A model generated the notes under the pieces. That model searched no databases. It worked only from the letters and a program-made list of their open reading frames with translations, and was not told where the DNA came from. A stretch of DNA of 49,286 nucleotides from Planctomyces sp. SH-PL62. GTDB taxonomy: Bacteria > Planctomycetota > Planctomycetia > Planctomycetales > Planctomycetaceae. Every line of letters begins with the position of its first letter. The first letter of the stretch is position 1. The DNA lies in contig CAMDPX010000024.1 in the NCBI GenBank assembly GCA_945905295.1, positions 1 to 49,286 on the forward strand. The letters run 5' to 3'. Made by a program: the position numbers and the translations under genes. This document shows positions 15,837-25,414 of the stretch, in pieces.

Positions 15837-17516
15837 ATGTTCGACGTTTTGATTCGGCACGCTACGGTCATTGATGGAACTCGCGCCCCGCGCTTCGTCG
15901 CCGACATCGGCATCAACGGAGACCGCATCGACTCGATCGGAGATTTATCCGCCGCCGAGGCGAAGCAGACGATTGACGCGACGGGGTTGGTCGCGGCTCC
16001 GGGATTCATCGACGTTCACACGCATGCCGATGGCTGGCTGTTGAAGTCGCCGCACTTGCTGCCCAAGACGCTGCAAGGCTTCACGACCGAGGTGCTGATG
16101 TCTGACGGCATCTCGTATGCGCCGGTCACTTCGCAGACGTGGCGGGAGTGGGTCTTTTATCTGCGATCGCTGAATGGTCTGGCGCTCGATGAGTATTCCG
16201 GTTGGAATTCGATTTCCGAGTTTCTCGACCGCATCGCCGGGAACAACGTGCAGAACGTGATTGCGCAAGTGCCCTATGCAAACGTCCGCTCGGCCGTCTG
16301 TGGCTGGGGGCGACAGCGGCCGGATGATTTTCAGATGCGGTCCATCGTGCGCGACATTCGCCGAGCGATGGAAGAGGGGGCAGTCGGACTCTCGACCGGG
16401 CTCGATTACATCGTGCAGTGCTTCGCCACGACCGATGAACTCGTCGAGGCGAGCCGGCCGGTTGCGGAATTCGGCGGGCTGTATGTCACGCACATGCGCT
16501 ACAAGCTCGGCCTGCTGCCGGCGCTGCGCGAGGCGGTCGAGATCGCGAAGCGTTCCGGAACGAAGTTGCACGTCTCGCACTTGAAAGCGTCGACGCCACA
16601 AGCGACCGACGAAGTGCTGGCGTATCTCGACCGCGAGGCGTGCCGTGAGGTCGATCTGTCGTTCGACGTGTATCCGTATCAATCCGGCTCGACGATGCTG
16701 AGCTATCTGTTGCCGTATGAAGTCTGGGAATCAGGCCCGATCGCGGCGGTCGAACGGCTGCGCGATCCGATCGTTCGCGAACGCTTCAATCGCGGACTGC
16801 ACGAACATCGGGTCGAGATCGACAAGATTCACATCGCGTGGGTCGGCAGCAAAGAGAACTCGCGGCATCAAGGGAAGCTGCTGAGCGATTACGTCGAGAG
16901 CCGCCACATGTCGCCGGGAGATGCGCTCGCCGATTTGCTGATCGACGAACGACTCGCGGTGTTGCTGGTCGTCAACGAGGGTGCTGACCCGCTGGTCACT
17001 CCGTTCCTGCAACATCCCAAGCACATGGTCGGGACCGACGGCATCCTCTGCGGTTGCGTCAGCCCGGTTCGAGCGTCCGACCGGGGCAAACTCGCACCGA
17101 TCACGAATCCTTCGCCGAATGCGATGAACGCCAACAAGCCGCTGGAAGCGTTGCGCCTCGAAGGCCGACCGCATCCGCGCGTGTTTGGCTCGGCCGGCAG
17201 GATACTTGGCCCGCTTGTGCGCGACGTGAAACTGTTCTCGCTGGAAGATGCCGTCCACAAGCTGACCGGTTGGCCGGCGGCTCGCTATGGCTTGAAGCAA
17301 CGCGGTGAGTTGAAGCCCGGTCACTTTGCGGACGTCGTACTGTTCGATCCGGAAACGATCACAGACCAAGCGACCTACGAAGAACCGTTGCAGCCGACGA
17401 CTGGAATGCAGGGCGTGTTCGTGAACGGCACGCCGATCATCGAGTCGGGGCAGCCCGTGTCGCCCGACCGCCTGCCGCGCACGTTGCCGGGACGGCATCT
17501 GCGCTGCGAGCGGTAG
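15837..17516 (+). CDS. D-aminoacylase-type amidohydrolase
   Basis: This is a 559-residue metal-dependent hydrolase of the N-acyl-D-amino-acid deacylase group. The metal-binding HTH motif is APGFIDVHTHAD (about 58-68). STGLDY, FGGLYVTHMR, LHVSHLKAS and the late VGTDG match the family, and KLTGWPAARYGLKQRGELKPGHFADVVLFD is the usual C-terminal return to the small beta domain. The family deacylates N-acyl-D-amino acids or related N-acyl compounds; the exact substrate is not fixed by sequence. AGGAG eight bases upstream supports the ATG at 15837. The TAG stop overlaps the first bases of the next repeat. Confidence 0.9.
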   Translation: MFDVLIRHATVIDGTRAPRFVADIGINGDRIDSIGDLSAAEAKQTIDATGLVAAPGFIDVHTHADGWLLKSPHLLPKTLQGFTTEVLMSDGISYAPVTSQTWREWVFYLRSLNGLALDEYSGWNSISEFLDRIAGNNVQNVIAQVPYANVRSAVCGWGRQRPDDFQMRSIVRDIRRAMEEGAVGLSTGLDYIVQCFATTDELVEASRPVAEFGGLYVTHMRYKLGLLPALREAVEIAKRSGTKLHVSHLKASTPQATDEVLAYLDREACREVDLSFDVYPYQSGSTMLSYLLPYEVWESGPIAAVERLRDPIVRERFNRGLHEHRVEIDKIHIAWVGSKENSRHQGKLLSDYVESRHMSPGDALADLLIDERLAVLLVVNEGADPLVTPFLQHPKHMVGTDGILCGCVSPVRASDRGKLAPITNPSPNAMNANKPLEALRLEGRPHPRVFGSAGRILGPLVRDVKLFSLEDAVHKLTGWPAARYGLKQRGELKPGHFADVVLFDPETITDQATYEEPLQPTTGMQGVFVNGTPIIESGQPVSPDRLPRTLPGRHLRCER

Positions 17517-17579
17517 CCGCGTTCGCCAGAACGCGGGTTTGAGACCACACGCACCCGCGTTCTGGCGAAACGCGGCTAC
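17513..17579. repeat. REP doublet after the amidohydrolase
   Basis: The bracket runs from GTAGCCGCGTTCGCCAGAAC... (17513) to ...GAAACGCGGCTAC (17579). The arm hairpin is CCGCGTTC-GCCA-GAACGCGG. The amidohydrolase stop codon TAG (17514-17516) is part of the GTAG. Confidence 0.85.
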
Positions 17580-17586
17580 AGATACG

Positions 17587-18441
17587 TCACGCACTCTCAG
17601 TCGGCGGAGCGGCTTTCGACTTCGGCCCGCGCGCGCTGATGACCGTCAGCACTTCTTTGGCGTCCACCAGCGTGCGGCGCGAATCGTCGTAAGCGATCAT
17701 GATTTTCTTGGCGAGAATCTCTTGTGAGATGACGCGGCCTTGTCCGGCTTTCGTGACGACTGTGGCGCCGACCGGGGGCAGCTCACGCTGATATTCCTCG
17801 TAGGTGTCGTACTCGTACCGCAGACAGCATTTCAGACGTCCGCAGCGGCCGGAGATCTTGTTCGGATCGAGCGTCGCCTTTTGGACCTTGGCCATTTTCA
17901 TCGTGACTGGCGGCATCTCGCGCAGGTGCGTGTTGCAGCAGACAGGCTTGCCGCAGTCGCCGTAATCGGCCAGCAGTTTGGCTTCATCGCGAATGCCGAT
18001 CTGCCGCATTTCGATCCGCAGTTTGAAATGCCCGGCCAAGATGCGGACCAAGTCGCGGAAGTCGATCCGCTTTTCTGAGAGGTAATAGATAATCAATCGC
18101 TCTCCGCCGAAGAGCCGTTCGATGTCGATCAACTGCATTTGCAGTTTGCTCTCGGTGATGATCCGCCCGCAGTCGATGAAGTCTTGCCGTTGCGTGGCGA
18201 TGACTTGATCGCGTTTGCGCAGATCTTCGGCCGTGGCGATTTGCAGAATGCGGCCCGACTCATCGGTACGGCCGAGATACTTCCGGGTTTGCTCGGAGGC
18301 AGTCGACAGCACCTCACCGCATTCGACGCCGCGCTCGGAGCGCACGATGACGACCGACCCCCGCGCGATCGGGTCGTCGTTCTTGGCGGAGAACTCGCCG
18401 ACAATGCGCATGATTCCGTAGCGGACAATGTGGTTGGCCAT
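17587..18441 (-). CDS. ricT: PSP1-domain protein RicT (YaaT-like)
   Basis: This is a 284-residue protein with the PSP1 C-terminal domain. Conserved segments are VVIVRSERGVECGEVL, HFKLRIEMRQIGIRDEAKLLADYGDCGKPVCC and PNKISGRCGRLKCCLRYE. The paired cysteine clusters CGKPVCC and CGRLKCC match those that hold iron-sulphur clusters in RicT of the RicAFT (Y-complex), which affects RNA processing in Bacillus. RicA and RicF are not seen here. It lies downstream of hom on the same strand, separated by a perfect palindrome, so the two may not be co-transcribed. Confidence 0.88.
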   Translation of the reverse strand: MANHIVRYGIMRIVGEFSAKNDDPIARGSVVIVRSERGVECGEVLSTASEQTRKYLGRTDESGRILQIATAEDLRKRDQVIATQRQDFIDCGRIITESKLQMQLIDIERLFGGERLIIYYLSEKRIDFRDLVRILAGHFKLRIEMRQIGIRDEAKLLADYGDCGKPVCCNTHLREMPPVTMKMAKVQKATLDPNKISGRCGRLKCCLRYEYDTYEEYQRELPPVGATVVTKAGQGRVISQEILAKKIMIAYDDSRRTLVDAKEVLTVISARGPKSKAAPPTESA

Positions 18442-18450
18442 GTGGTGCCC

Positions 18451-18539
18451 AAGGGGTCGGGAGTCTTTTTCAGGCCGCGGCGAATTTATTGATTATGTGA
18501 AACCGGGAGACGCGGCCTGAAAAAGACTCCCGACCCCTT
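18451..18539. repeat. Perfect 29-bp inverted repeat between hom and ricT
   Basis: The arms 18451-18479 and 18511-18539 (AAGGGGTCGGGAGTCTTTTT... and its exact reverse complement) have a 31-nt loop. It is the same family as 4160-4247 inside mfd: the outer 21 bases are shared, but the inner arm bases differ (GCCGCG here, AGCGGCC in mfd). Confidence 0.92.
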
Positions 18540-18543
18540 CGCG

Positions 18544-19857
18544 TCACGACGCGACCGGGATGCGGACTCGCGGCGGACGAATACTTTTTAACTGCGCGAG
18601 TTCCGCGTCGGCGTCGCGCATCGCCCCTTCGGTGCTTTCGTGAGTCATGATGACCAGTGGAACGGTCGGCGGTCCACCCGGTGAGGTGGCCGATTCGGCT
18701 TCCTTCTGAATCACCGACGCGATGCTGATGTTGTGCCGACCCAGGATGTCGGCGATGTCGGCCAGTACGTGTGGGCGATCCTCGACGTTGTATCGCAGGT
18801 AGAAGCGGCGGCGCACGTCGGTCGCCGGCAACAGCGGCAGCGGCGAATGCTCGCGCCAAATATCGAGCCGCGCGAACGTGAGCTGTGCTCGGCCGACTGC
18901 CATGTCGATCAAGTCCGCGACGACGGCCGAAGCGGTCGGCATCTCGCCCGCCCCCGCGCCGGAGTACCACAAGCGTCCGACTGCATCGCCAGTCAGCTCG
19001 ACCATGTTGAACGCGCCGGAAGTCTTCGCCAGCGGTTCATCCAGTTTGATCAGCGTCGGCTGCACGTGCATTTCGAGTTGTCCGGCGACCAGCCGCGCGG
19101 TGGCCAGCAGCTTGACGCGATAGCCGAACCCCGCCGCGTTTCGCAGGTCGGCGAGTTCCAGCTTGTCGATGCCGGATCTTTGAAACGCCAAGACCGGCAC
19201 CTTCGTCCCGAACGCCAGTTGGCTGAGCAGCACGAGCTTCTGCGCCGCATCGGTCCCATCCACGTCGAGCGTCGGATCGGCCTCGGCATATCCAAGCCGC
19301 TGGGCTTCGGCGAGCACATCGGCATACGGCCGCCCCTTCTCGTGCATTTCGGTCAGGATGAAGTTGCTCGTCCCGTTGAGGATTCCCTGGATCGAGATGA
19401 TCTGGTTGCCGGCCATCGACTGACCAATCGCCGCGATGATCGGAATGCCTCCCGCGACGGCCGCCTCGAACGCAACAGTGCGGCCCAGCTCGCGAGCACG
19501 CCGGAAGACTTCGTCGCCGTGTTCGCACAGCAACGCTTTGTTGGCGGTGACAACGTCTTTGCCCGATTCCAGCAGCCGCAGCATGATCGTCCGAGCCGGT
19601 TCGAGTCCTCCGACCAGCAGCAACGCGACGTCGATCTCCTTGTCCGCATACACCGCGTCTGGATTGTCGGTGATCATCCCCTCCGGCAACGTCACCCCGC
19701 GCAGTTTTTCGAGATGCTGCACGACCACGCGCCGAATCTCGATGGGGCGGCCGGCTCGACGAACAATCCGCTCGGCCTGAGCGGTCAAGATCCGGGCGAC
19801 GCCGGTCCCGACGGTCCCCATTCCAATCAAAGCGACACGTAACGGAGCTGTCGGCAT
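18544..19857 (-). CDS. hom: Homoserine dehydrogenase
   Basis: This is a 437-residue enzyme that reduces aspartate semialdehyde to homoserine for threonine and methionine synthesis. The N-terminal NAD(P)-binding motif is VALIGMGTVGTGVARIL. The catalytic region contains LLVGGLEPARTIMLRLLESGKDVVTANKALL and GILNGTSNFIL, and the substrate-binding lysine region is YAEADPTLDVDGTDAAQKL. A C-terminal ACT domain (RFYLRYNVEDRPHVLADIADILGRHNISI) indicates feedback control by an amino acid, usually threonine. ATG 19857 is chosen over an upstream TTG. Confidence 0.95.
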   Translation of the reverse strand: MPTAPLRVALIGMGTVGTGVARILTAQAERIVRRAGRPIEIRRVVVQHLEKLRGVTLPEGMITDNPDAVYADKEIDVALLLVGGLEPARTIMLRLLESGKDVVTANKALLCEHGDEVFRRARELGRTVAFEAAVAGGIPIIAAIGQSMAGNQIISIQGILNGTSNFILTEMHEKGRPYADVLAEAQRLGYAEADPTLDVDGTDAAQKLVLLSQLAFGTKVPVLAFQRSGIDKLELADLRNAAGFGYRVKLLATARLVAGQLEMHVQPTLIKLDEPLAKTSGAFNMVELTGDAVGRLWYSGAGAGEMPTASAVVADLIDMAVGRAQLTFARLDIWREHSPLPLLPATDVRRRFYLRYNVEDRPHVLADIADILGRHNISIASVIQKEAESATSPGGPPTVPLVIMTHESTEGAMRDADAELAQLKSIRPPRVRIPVAS

Positions 19858-20080
19858 GAGCTTCACCAACCAACGAGGATCCCAGCAAGAATCTGGATTG
19901 AGAACGATTACAGACGTGATTCAACCACCTTCGCTGAGTTTGGTCGTCTCCGCCTGTTGACGCAAGGGGCGAGATTCTCATCAGGAGCGGGCAATGTTTT
20001 GACGTCGTCCATGCAGGAATCTTGGCTTCATTGGTGAGACTTCTCGATCACGATTGCGAATCCTCGCTCTGCGTGGGAAA

Positions 20081-20159
20081 GAGCCCGACGAATGAAAGGA
20101 GACGACGAATGCTTCACTCGTCGTGACACATTCGTCGTCTCCTTTCATTCGTCGGGCTC
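20081..20159. repeat. Perfect 31-bp inverted repeat (CCCGACGAATGAAAGGAG family)
   Basis: The arms 20081-20111 and 20129-20159 (GAGCCCGACGAATGAAAGGA...) are exact inverted repeats with a 17-nt loop. The left arm is identical over 31 bases to that of the element at 43627-43698. Confidence 0.9.
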
Positions 20160-20246
20160 ATCATCCTGTTCGTTGATGAGGGCAACGCTGAGGATTGAGA
20201 TGCCTATGGCTCGGTGTAATCCGCTCGCGACCTGTGATGTTTCTCG

Positions 20247-20307
20247 GTAGCCGGGCTCTCCGAATCGGGAGTCTTCCTGCACGCCCCGGCTCGGAGAGTC
20301 AGGCTAC
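20247..20307. repeat. REP doublet (CTCTCCGAG family)
   Basis: The bracket runs from GTAGCCGGGCTCTCCGAATC (20247) to ...CTCGGAGAGTCAGGCTAC (20307). It is the same family as the outer element at 9991-10153. Confidence 0.8.
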
Positions 20308-20428
20308 GGACTCATCGGATTGCTTCTCTTCGGAAAAGCGCACAGTTTCGCTAGCAAAATTAACCCAAGAATTGATCCCTGCCCTTGAGCCGGATGGTCG
20401 CCTCGCACCTCGACGAACTGCACGACCC

Positions 20429-20436
20429 CTCTGCTC
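20429..20436. repeat. Target site duplication, left copy
   Basis: CTCTGCTC, repeated exactly at 23579-23586 on the other side of the transposon. Eight bases is a typical duplication length for the IS1 family. Confidence 0.9.
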
Positions 20437-20457
20437 GGTAGTGGGTCAGTCTAATCA
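20437..20457. repeat. Left terminal inverted repeat of the IS1-type transposon
   Basis: Begins GGTAGTGGGTCAGTCTAAT. The first bases GGT match the way IS1 ends begin. Exact inverted match to 23558-23578. Confidence 0.93.
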
Positions 20458-20524
20458 AAGTCGCGACGCGGATTCGTCCGCTGGATGTTGACACGCTTTC
20501 GGATGCGGTCATGCTTTGAGCATC

Positions 20525-20761
20525 ATGGCAAAAGCAAAACGTCCCCGCGACATCAACCAACTGGCCAAGGCGATTGTGGACATAGCCACCGGCGAGACGC
20601 CAGCCATACAGCCAGACGACAGCGGCAAGAATCCCGCCGCAGTCGCGCTTGGGCGGCTTGGCGGGTTGAAAGGTGGCAAGGCGCGGGCCGAGAGCCTCAA
20701 CAAGCAGCAGCGGTCTGAGATCGCCAAGAAGGCGGCTGCGGCACGCTGGAAGTCACAATAA
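20525..20761 (+). CDS. Small KGG-type protein, transposon passenger
   Basis: This is a 78-residue basic protein. The C-terminal half, ALGRLGGLKGGKARAESLN and then SEIAKKAAAARW, matches a small widespread bacterial family of unknown role with a conserved LGGLKGGKARA and an alanine/lysine-rich tail; nucleic-acid binding is plausible from the charge. The ATG at 20525 is used; an upstream TTG would add three residues. Its end overlaps the end of the convergent HEPN-like gene by nine bases. It lies just inside the left terminal repeat of the transposon. Confidence 0.75.
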   Translation: MAKAKRPRDINQLAKAIVDIATGETPAIQPDDSGKNPAAVALGRLGGLKGGKARAESLNKQQRSEIAKKAAAARWKSQ

Positions 20762-21214
20762 ATTCCGCTTGATTCGCCAACCAGCAAGGGCGTTTCCGAA
20801 ATGCTTCGCGATCCGACTTTGGATGGCAGCTAATTCGGTTATTTGGCGTTGAGAATTTACGAACCCTTCGATTTCACTTGCCTGTTCAACAGCCCACTTC
20901 GATCGAATTTGCTCGCCAGCAGGTTTGTTTAGTAATTCATAGTCTGCTTGGTGACGCCACGATTTCAAGTCAGCCAGTCGATGACCTGCTTCCTTTAGTG
21001 TGAGGTCATCTGAAAACCCTAATGCCCAGGGAACGGTCTCATGTTTCTTCGGGTTGGCTGGAATCTCCAGTTGAAGCCTGCTGGTCAAAAATTCTAAGCA
21101 ATGGTGCATTGCGCCATAGTACGCGCGGCTGACGCTTGATCGCCAAGTTGGCTCGGCTGATCCTGTAGCCACGCACCACGCCCCAGCGATACGGATAAAT
21201 TCCCTACCCTGCAT
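20753..21214 (-). CDS. HEPN-domain-like protein, third gene of passenger operon
   Basis: This is a 153-residue helical protein. The segment WRSSVSRAYYGAMHHCLEFL is the HEPN-type helix pattern (SRAYYaaxH), followed later by LADLKSWRHQADYELLN, the second conserved helix with an RxxADY core. HEPN proteins include RNases of toxin-antitoxin and phage-defence modules as well as non-catalytic partners. The canonical catalytic Rx4-6H motif is not certain: R..YYGAMHH gives an R-to-H spacing close to it, and RHQADY is the other candidate. The ATG overlaps the end of the upstream gene by 11 bases, so expression is coupled. Confidence 0.65.
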   Translation of the reverse strand: MQGREFIRIAGAWCVATGSAEPTWRSSVSRAYYGAMHHCLEFLTSRLQLEIPANPKKHETVPWALGFSDDLTLKEAGHRLADLKSWRHQADYELLNKPAGEQIRSKWAVEQASEIEGFVNSQRQITELAAIQSRIAKHFGNALAGWRIKRNLL

Positions 21215-21818
21215 CTTGGACTTCCAAGTCGAGGACGACGCTGCCGGGCATCAGTGATGGGAAAAACTCACTCAGTCGTTGATACCAGATTGACATCAAC
21301 GGCGAACAATCGACGTTCGTGTTGACGATTACCTTAACAACCAAGCGTGATGACTGCGTGACGCTGAATTCGTCTATTTCCTCGGCCACTCGTACTTTTT
21401 CGCCGAAAATCTCTCTCGCCAACTCATCAATCTGCTCTATGAACTCGTTCGGAAATTCTTCACCAGGTTTAGCGGGGGCCTGCTGCGATGCCACCTTCGC
21501 CTCTAGGGCCTGTAAACGGTCCTTCAAGGCGTTAAGTGTTTCTTGGTCGATAACCACATACTTGCTAGATAAGTTAAGAAGTTTGCGATTTTGCTGCTGC
21601 GCAACCACAGCGTTTGCAACCTGTTTTACTCGCAGCGACGAAGCTGACTTCTTAGGCCCGTGGCAGACAAACGTGTGTGGCCTCTCAGCTTCAAGACCCC
21701 AAACGACAACGTCGCGTCCTTCTCCTTCGATTGTTGCGCATCCAAAGCGGTCGCTTCGACGCGAGTCTTGCTTCAGGCCGCCCCTCATTGCTTCTTTAAC
21801 TCTGTTGTGCTGAAACAT
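21204..21818 (-). CDS. Unknown 204-aa protein, second gene of passenger operon
   Basis: The N-terminal part contains a short beta-rich segment (GRDVVVWGLEAERPHTFVCHG). The middle has a coiled-coil-like helix (QETLNALKDRLQALEAKVASQQ), and the C-terminal part has an alternating beta/helix pattern (SRLVVKVIVNTNVDCSPLMS, then WYQRLSEFFPSL). No known family was recognised. A strong Shine-Dalgarno (GGGAGGGG) lies just upstream of ATG 21818. It overlaps the first gene by 23 bases and the HEPN-like gene by 11, so the three proteins are probably made together. The C-terminal fold and its HEPN neighbour recall split nucleotidyltransferase/HEPN pairs, but no GSxxxxD motif is seen. Confidence 0.65.
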   Translation of the reverse strand: MFQHNRVKEAMRGGLKQDSRRSDRFGCATIEGEGRDVVVWGLEAERPHTFVCHGPKKSASSLRVKQVANAVVAQQQNRKLLNLSSKYVVIDQETLNALKDRLQALEAKVASQQAPAKPGEEFPNEFIEQIDELAREIFGEKVRVAEEIDEFSVTQSSRLVVKVIVNTNVDCSPLMSIWYQRLSEFFPSLMPGSVVLDLEVQDAG

Positions 21819-22473
21819 CCGCCCCTCCCGTCGCTTGTTTAACTTGGTGTTGCTTAGCGAGTACGAACCTGTCGAACACGTTCGACAGTCGAGTTGCAGA
21901 ATCGCAAAAGAGATTCTCTGAGAAAGTCGTTACTCCATTTCCGTCAATCGAAATAGAAAAGAAAGCTGCCTCGTCTTCTTCATTGAATCGCAGCGTGAAA
22001 CTAAGTTCATCAGCTTCCTCAATGCCAAGCGCAAATGTACCGCGAGTCAAGTACGCATCATCAAAATCCATGCCAACAATTGGGCCTAAAATGCTTCCAA
22101 TTGCAATCTGCGCTACTCCAATCCGAAATCCAGCATTTGACTCAGAATTTATCACTTCTCTGTCACCGAGGGCCGCAAACAACATCGCGCTAATTTCAGC
22201 GAGATCTGAGTTCGGAGTGGGCAATTCGTTGTCAAATAGCTCTGATGCAACAAAATCGACGTGAACATGCACGACGGATTCGCCAGATTTGCCCGCCAGA
22301 GTTGATGGTTCGATTACACACCGTGCGAATACGAGTGATCCGAAGACATCAAACGATGCAATTCTCTCTCCTCGAATTGAATCAATGTTTGGGACATCGT
22401 CTCTTTTTAGATGCCAGCAATTGCCGAGACGGCGAAGATATGAGCTAGAGAGGTTTGGTGGTTGAATTGACAT
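21796..22473 (-). CDS. Unknown 225-aa protein, first gene of passenger operon
   Basis: From ATG 22473 the protein begins MSIQPPNLSSSYLRRLGNCW. It is soluble and acidic, with alternating hydrophobic strands (SVVHVHVDFVASELFDN, DELSFTLRFNEEDEAAFFSI), and resembles no family I can name. A longer in-frame start at 22527 would add 18 residues, but the shorter start is followed by more regular sequence. Codons are richer in A and T than in the host genes around the transposon. The 208-bp region between this start and the transposase start is a divergent promoter region. Confidence 0.6.
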   Translation of the reverse strand: MSIQPPNLSSSYLRRLGNCWHLKRDDVPNIDSIRGERIASFDVFGSLVFARCVIEPSTLAGKSGESVVHVHVDFVASELFDNELPTPNSDLAEISAMLFAALGDREVINSESNAGFRIGVAQIAIGSILGPIVGMDFDDAYLTRGTFALGIEEADELSFTLRFNEEDEAAFFSISIDGNGVTTFSENLFCDSATRLSNVFDRFVLAKQHQVKQATGGADVSAQQS

Positions 22474-22681
22474 AACTAATTGTAACGACGCATTTAATGG
22501 CGTCAATAGGCGGTTAGAGCTGGGCATTGAGACTCGGCCGCCATGCCTGTTTCCCAGAAAATGACGAACAACGGAAAACTTCGCAGGGTTACAAATGGTT
22601 CGACATTGTGCCGAGCGTCGATTGAGAATTCCACCAACAAAATCAAGAAGTCATTTGCCAATCCAAGAGCGGTCAAGCATA

Positions 22682-23560
22682 ATGGTTAGTATGAAAACAC
22701 TGACCACCCAAAAGCGTTGCCAAGTCGTCGCGGCCTTAGTCGAGGGAAACAGCATCCGCTCGACCGTTCGGATGACTGGCGTGTCCAAGAACACTGTGAC
22801 CAAGTTGCTGGTCGATCTCGGCTGTGTTTGCACCGAGTTTCAGGACAAAGCCCTCCGCAACTTGGGCTGCAAACGTCTTGAGTTGGACGAAATCTGGTCA
22901 TTCGTCGGAATGAAGGACAAGCAAGTCCCGGCCGAGCGCAAGGGCGAGTTCGGCGTTGGCGACGTTTGGACTTGGGTTGCGATTGATCCTGTAAGCAAGC
23001 TGATTCCGAGTTGGCTGGTCGGCAATCGTGATGGCGAGTGTGCGCGAGCGTTCGTTGATGACTTGGCTTCACGTCTCGCGAACCGCGTCCAACTGACGAC
23101 CGATGGCCTCAAGTCGTACATCGACGCGGTAGACAACGCCTTCCCGGATCGTGGCGTCGATTACGCGATGCTGGTGAAGGTCTACGGTCAGACCGAAGCG
23201 GAAGGCAACCGCCGATACAGCCCGGCCGAGTGTCTCGGATGCGAGCGCCACATCATGGTTGGCGATCCCGACCCGAAATACATCTCGACCAGCATCGTCG
23301 AGCGCCAAAACCTGACCATGCGAATGAGCATCCGGCGGTTCACACGACTGACCAACGGTTTCAGCAAGAAGGTCGAGAACCACACTCACGCGGTCGCTTT
23401 GCACTTCATGCACTACAACTTCTGCCGAATGCACCAATCGCTGCGGATGACTCCCGCGATGAAAGCCGGAGTGACTGACCGCAAGTGGGGCATCGAAGAC
23501 ATCGTCGCGTTGCTGCCGGAGTTGAAATACAACACGCGACCGAAAAAACAGGCTTCCTGA
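22682..23560 (+). CDS. IS1-family transposase
   Basis: This is a 292-residue protein. An N-terminal helix-turn-helix (CQVVAALVEGNSIRSTVRMTGVSKNTVTKLL) replaces the short zinc-finger InsA part of classical IS1. The DDE domain follows with LELDEIWSFVG (first Asp), DVWTWVAIDPVSKLIPSWLVG, QLTTDGLKSYIDAV (second Asp) and STSIVERQNLTMRMS (catalytic Glu). HFMHYNFCRMHQSLRMTP is the usual C-terminal segment. All motifs are present in one uninterrupted frame, so it is probably active. Its TGA is the first three bases of the right terminal repeat. The ATG at 22682 is used; 22595 is an alternative. Confidence 0.9.
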   Translation: MVSMKTLTTQKRCQVVAALVEGNSIRSTVRMTGVSKNTVTKLLVDLGCVCTEFQDKALRNLGCKRLELDEIWSFVGMKDKQVPAERKGEFGVGDVWTWVAIDPVSKLIPSWLVGNRDGECARAFVDDLASRLANRVQLTTDGLKSYIDAVDNAFPDRGVDYAMLVKVYGQTEAEGNRRYSPAECLGCERHIMVGDPDPKYISTSIVERQNLTMRMSIRRFTRLTNGFSKKVENHTHAVALHFMHYNFCRMHQSLRMTPAMKAGVTDRKWGIEDIVALLPELKYNTRPKKQAS

Positions 23561-23578
23561 TTAGACTGACCCACTACC
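23558..23578. repeat. Right terminal inverted repeat of the IS1-type transposon
   Basis: Exact reverse complement of 20437-20457. The transposase stop codon occupies its first three bases. Confidence 0.93.
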
Positions 23579-23586
23579 CTCTGCTC
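23579..23586. repeat. Target site duplication, right copy
   Basis: CTCTGCTC, identical to 20429-20436. Removing the transposon and one copy restores a continuous pre-insertion sequence GACCCCTCTGCTCCGGC. Confidence 0.9.
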
Positions 23587-23641
23587 CGGCTAACGTCGTC
23601 GTATCCTGACTCTCACCCCTGCTGCCGATACACTCCGCCGC

Positions 23642-25387
<1,746 letters not shown>

Positions 25388-25414
25388 AGCTGAGGTGAGG
25401 AGTCTGCGGTTTTC

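Larger units (their letters stand above)
19858..20436. other. Intergenic region holding two palindromic repeats and the IS1-type target site
   Basis: No gene was recognised. The region contains a 31-bp perfect palindrome (20081-20159), a GTAG...CTAC doublet (20247-20307) and, at its right edge, the 8-bp target sequence CTCTGCTC of the transposon. Confidence 0.6.
20437..23578. mobile_element. Complete 3.1-kb IS1-type transposon with passenger genes
   Basis: The ends are perfect 21-bp inverted repeats, GGTAGTGGGTCAGTCTAAT plus CA (20437-20457) and its reverse complement (23558-23578), flanked by the exact 8-bp duplication CTCTGCTC. The only transposase is the IS1-type gene at the right end, whose stop codon is the first three bases of the right repeat. 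About 2.2 kb of passenger DNA carries a small KGG-type gene and a three-gene minus-strand operon including a HEPN-like protein. The passenger part is visibly richer in A and T than flanking genes. Ordinary IS1-family elements are under about 1.2 kb and carry no passengers. Confidence 0.93.
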
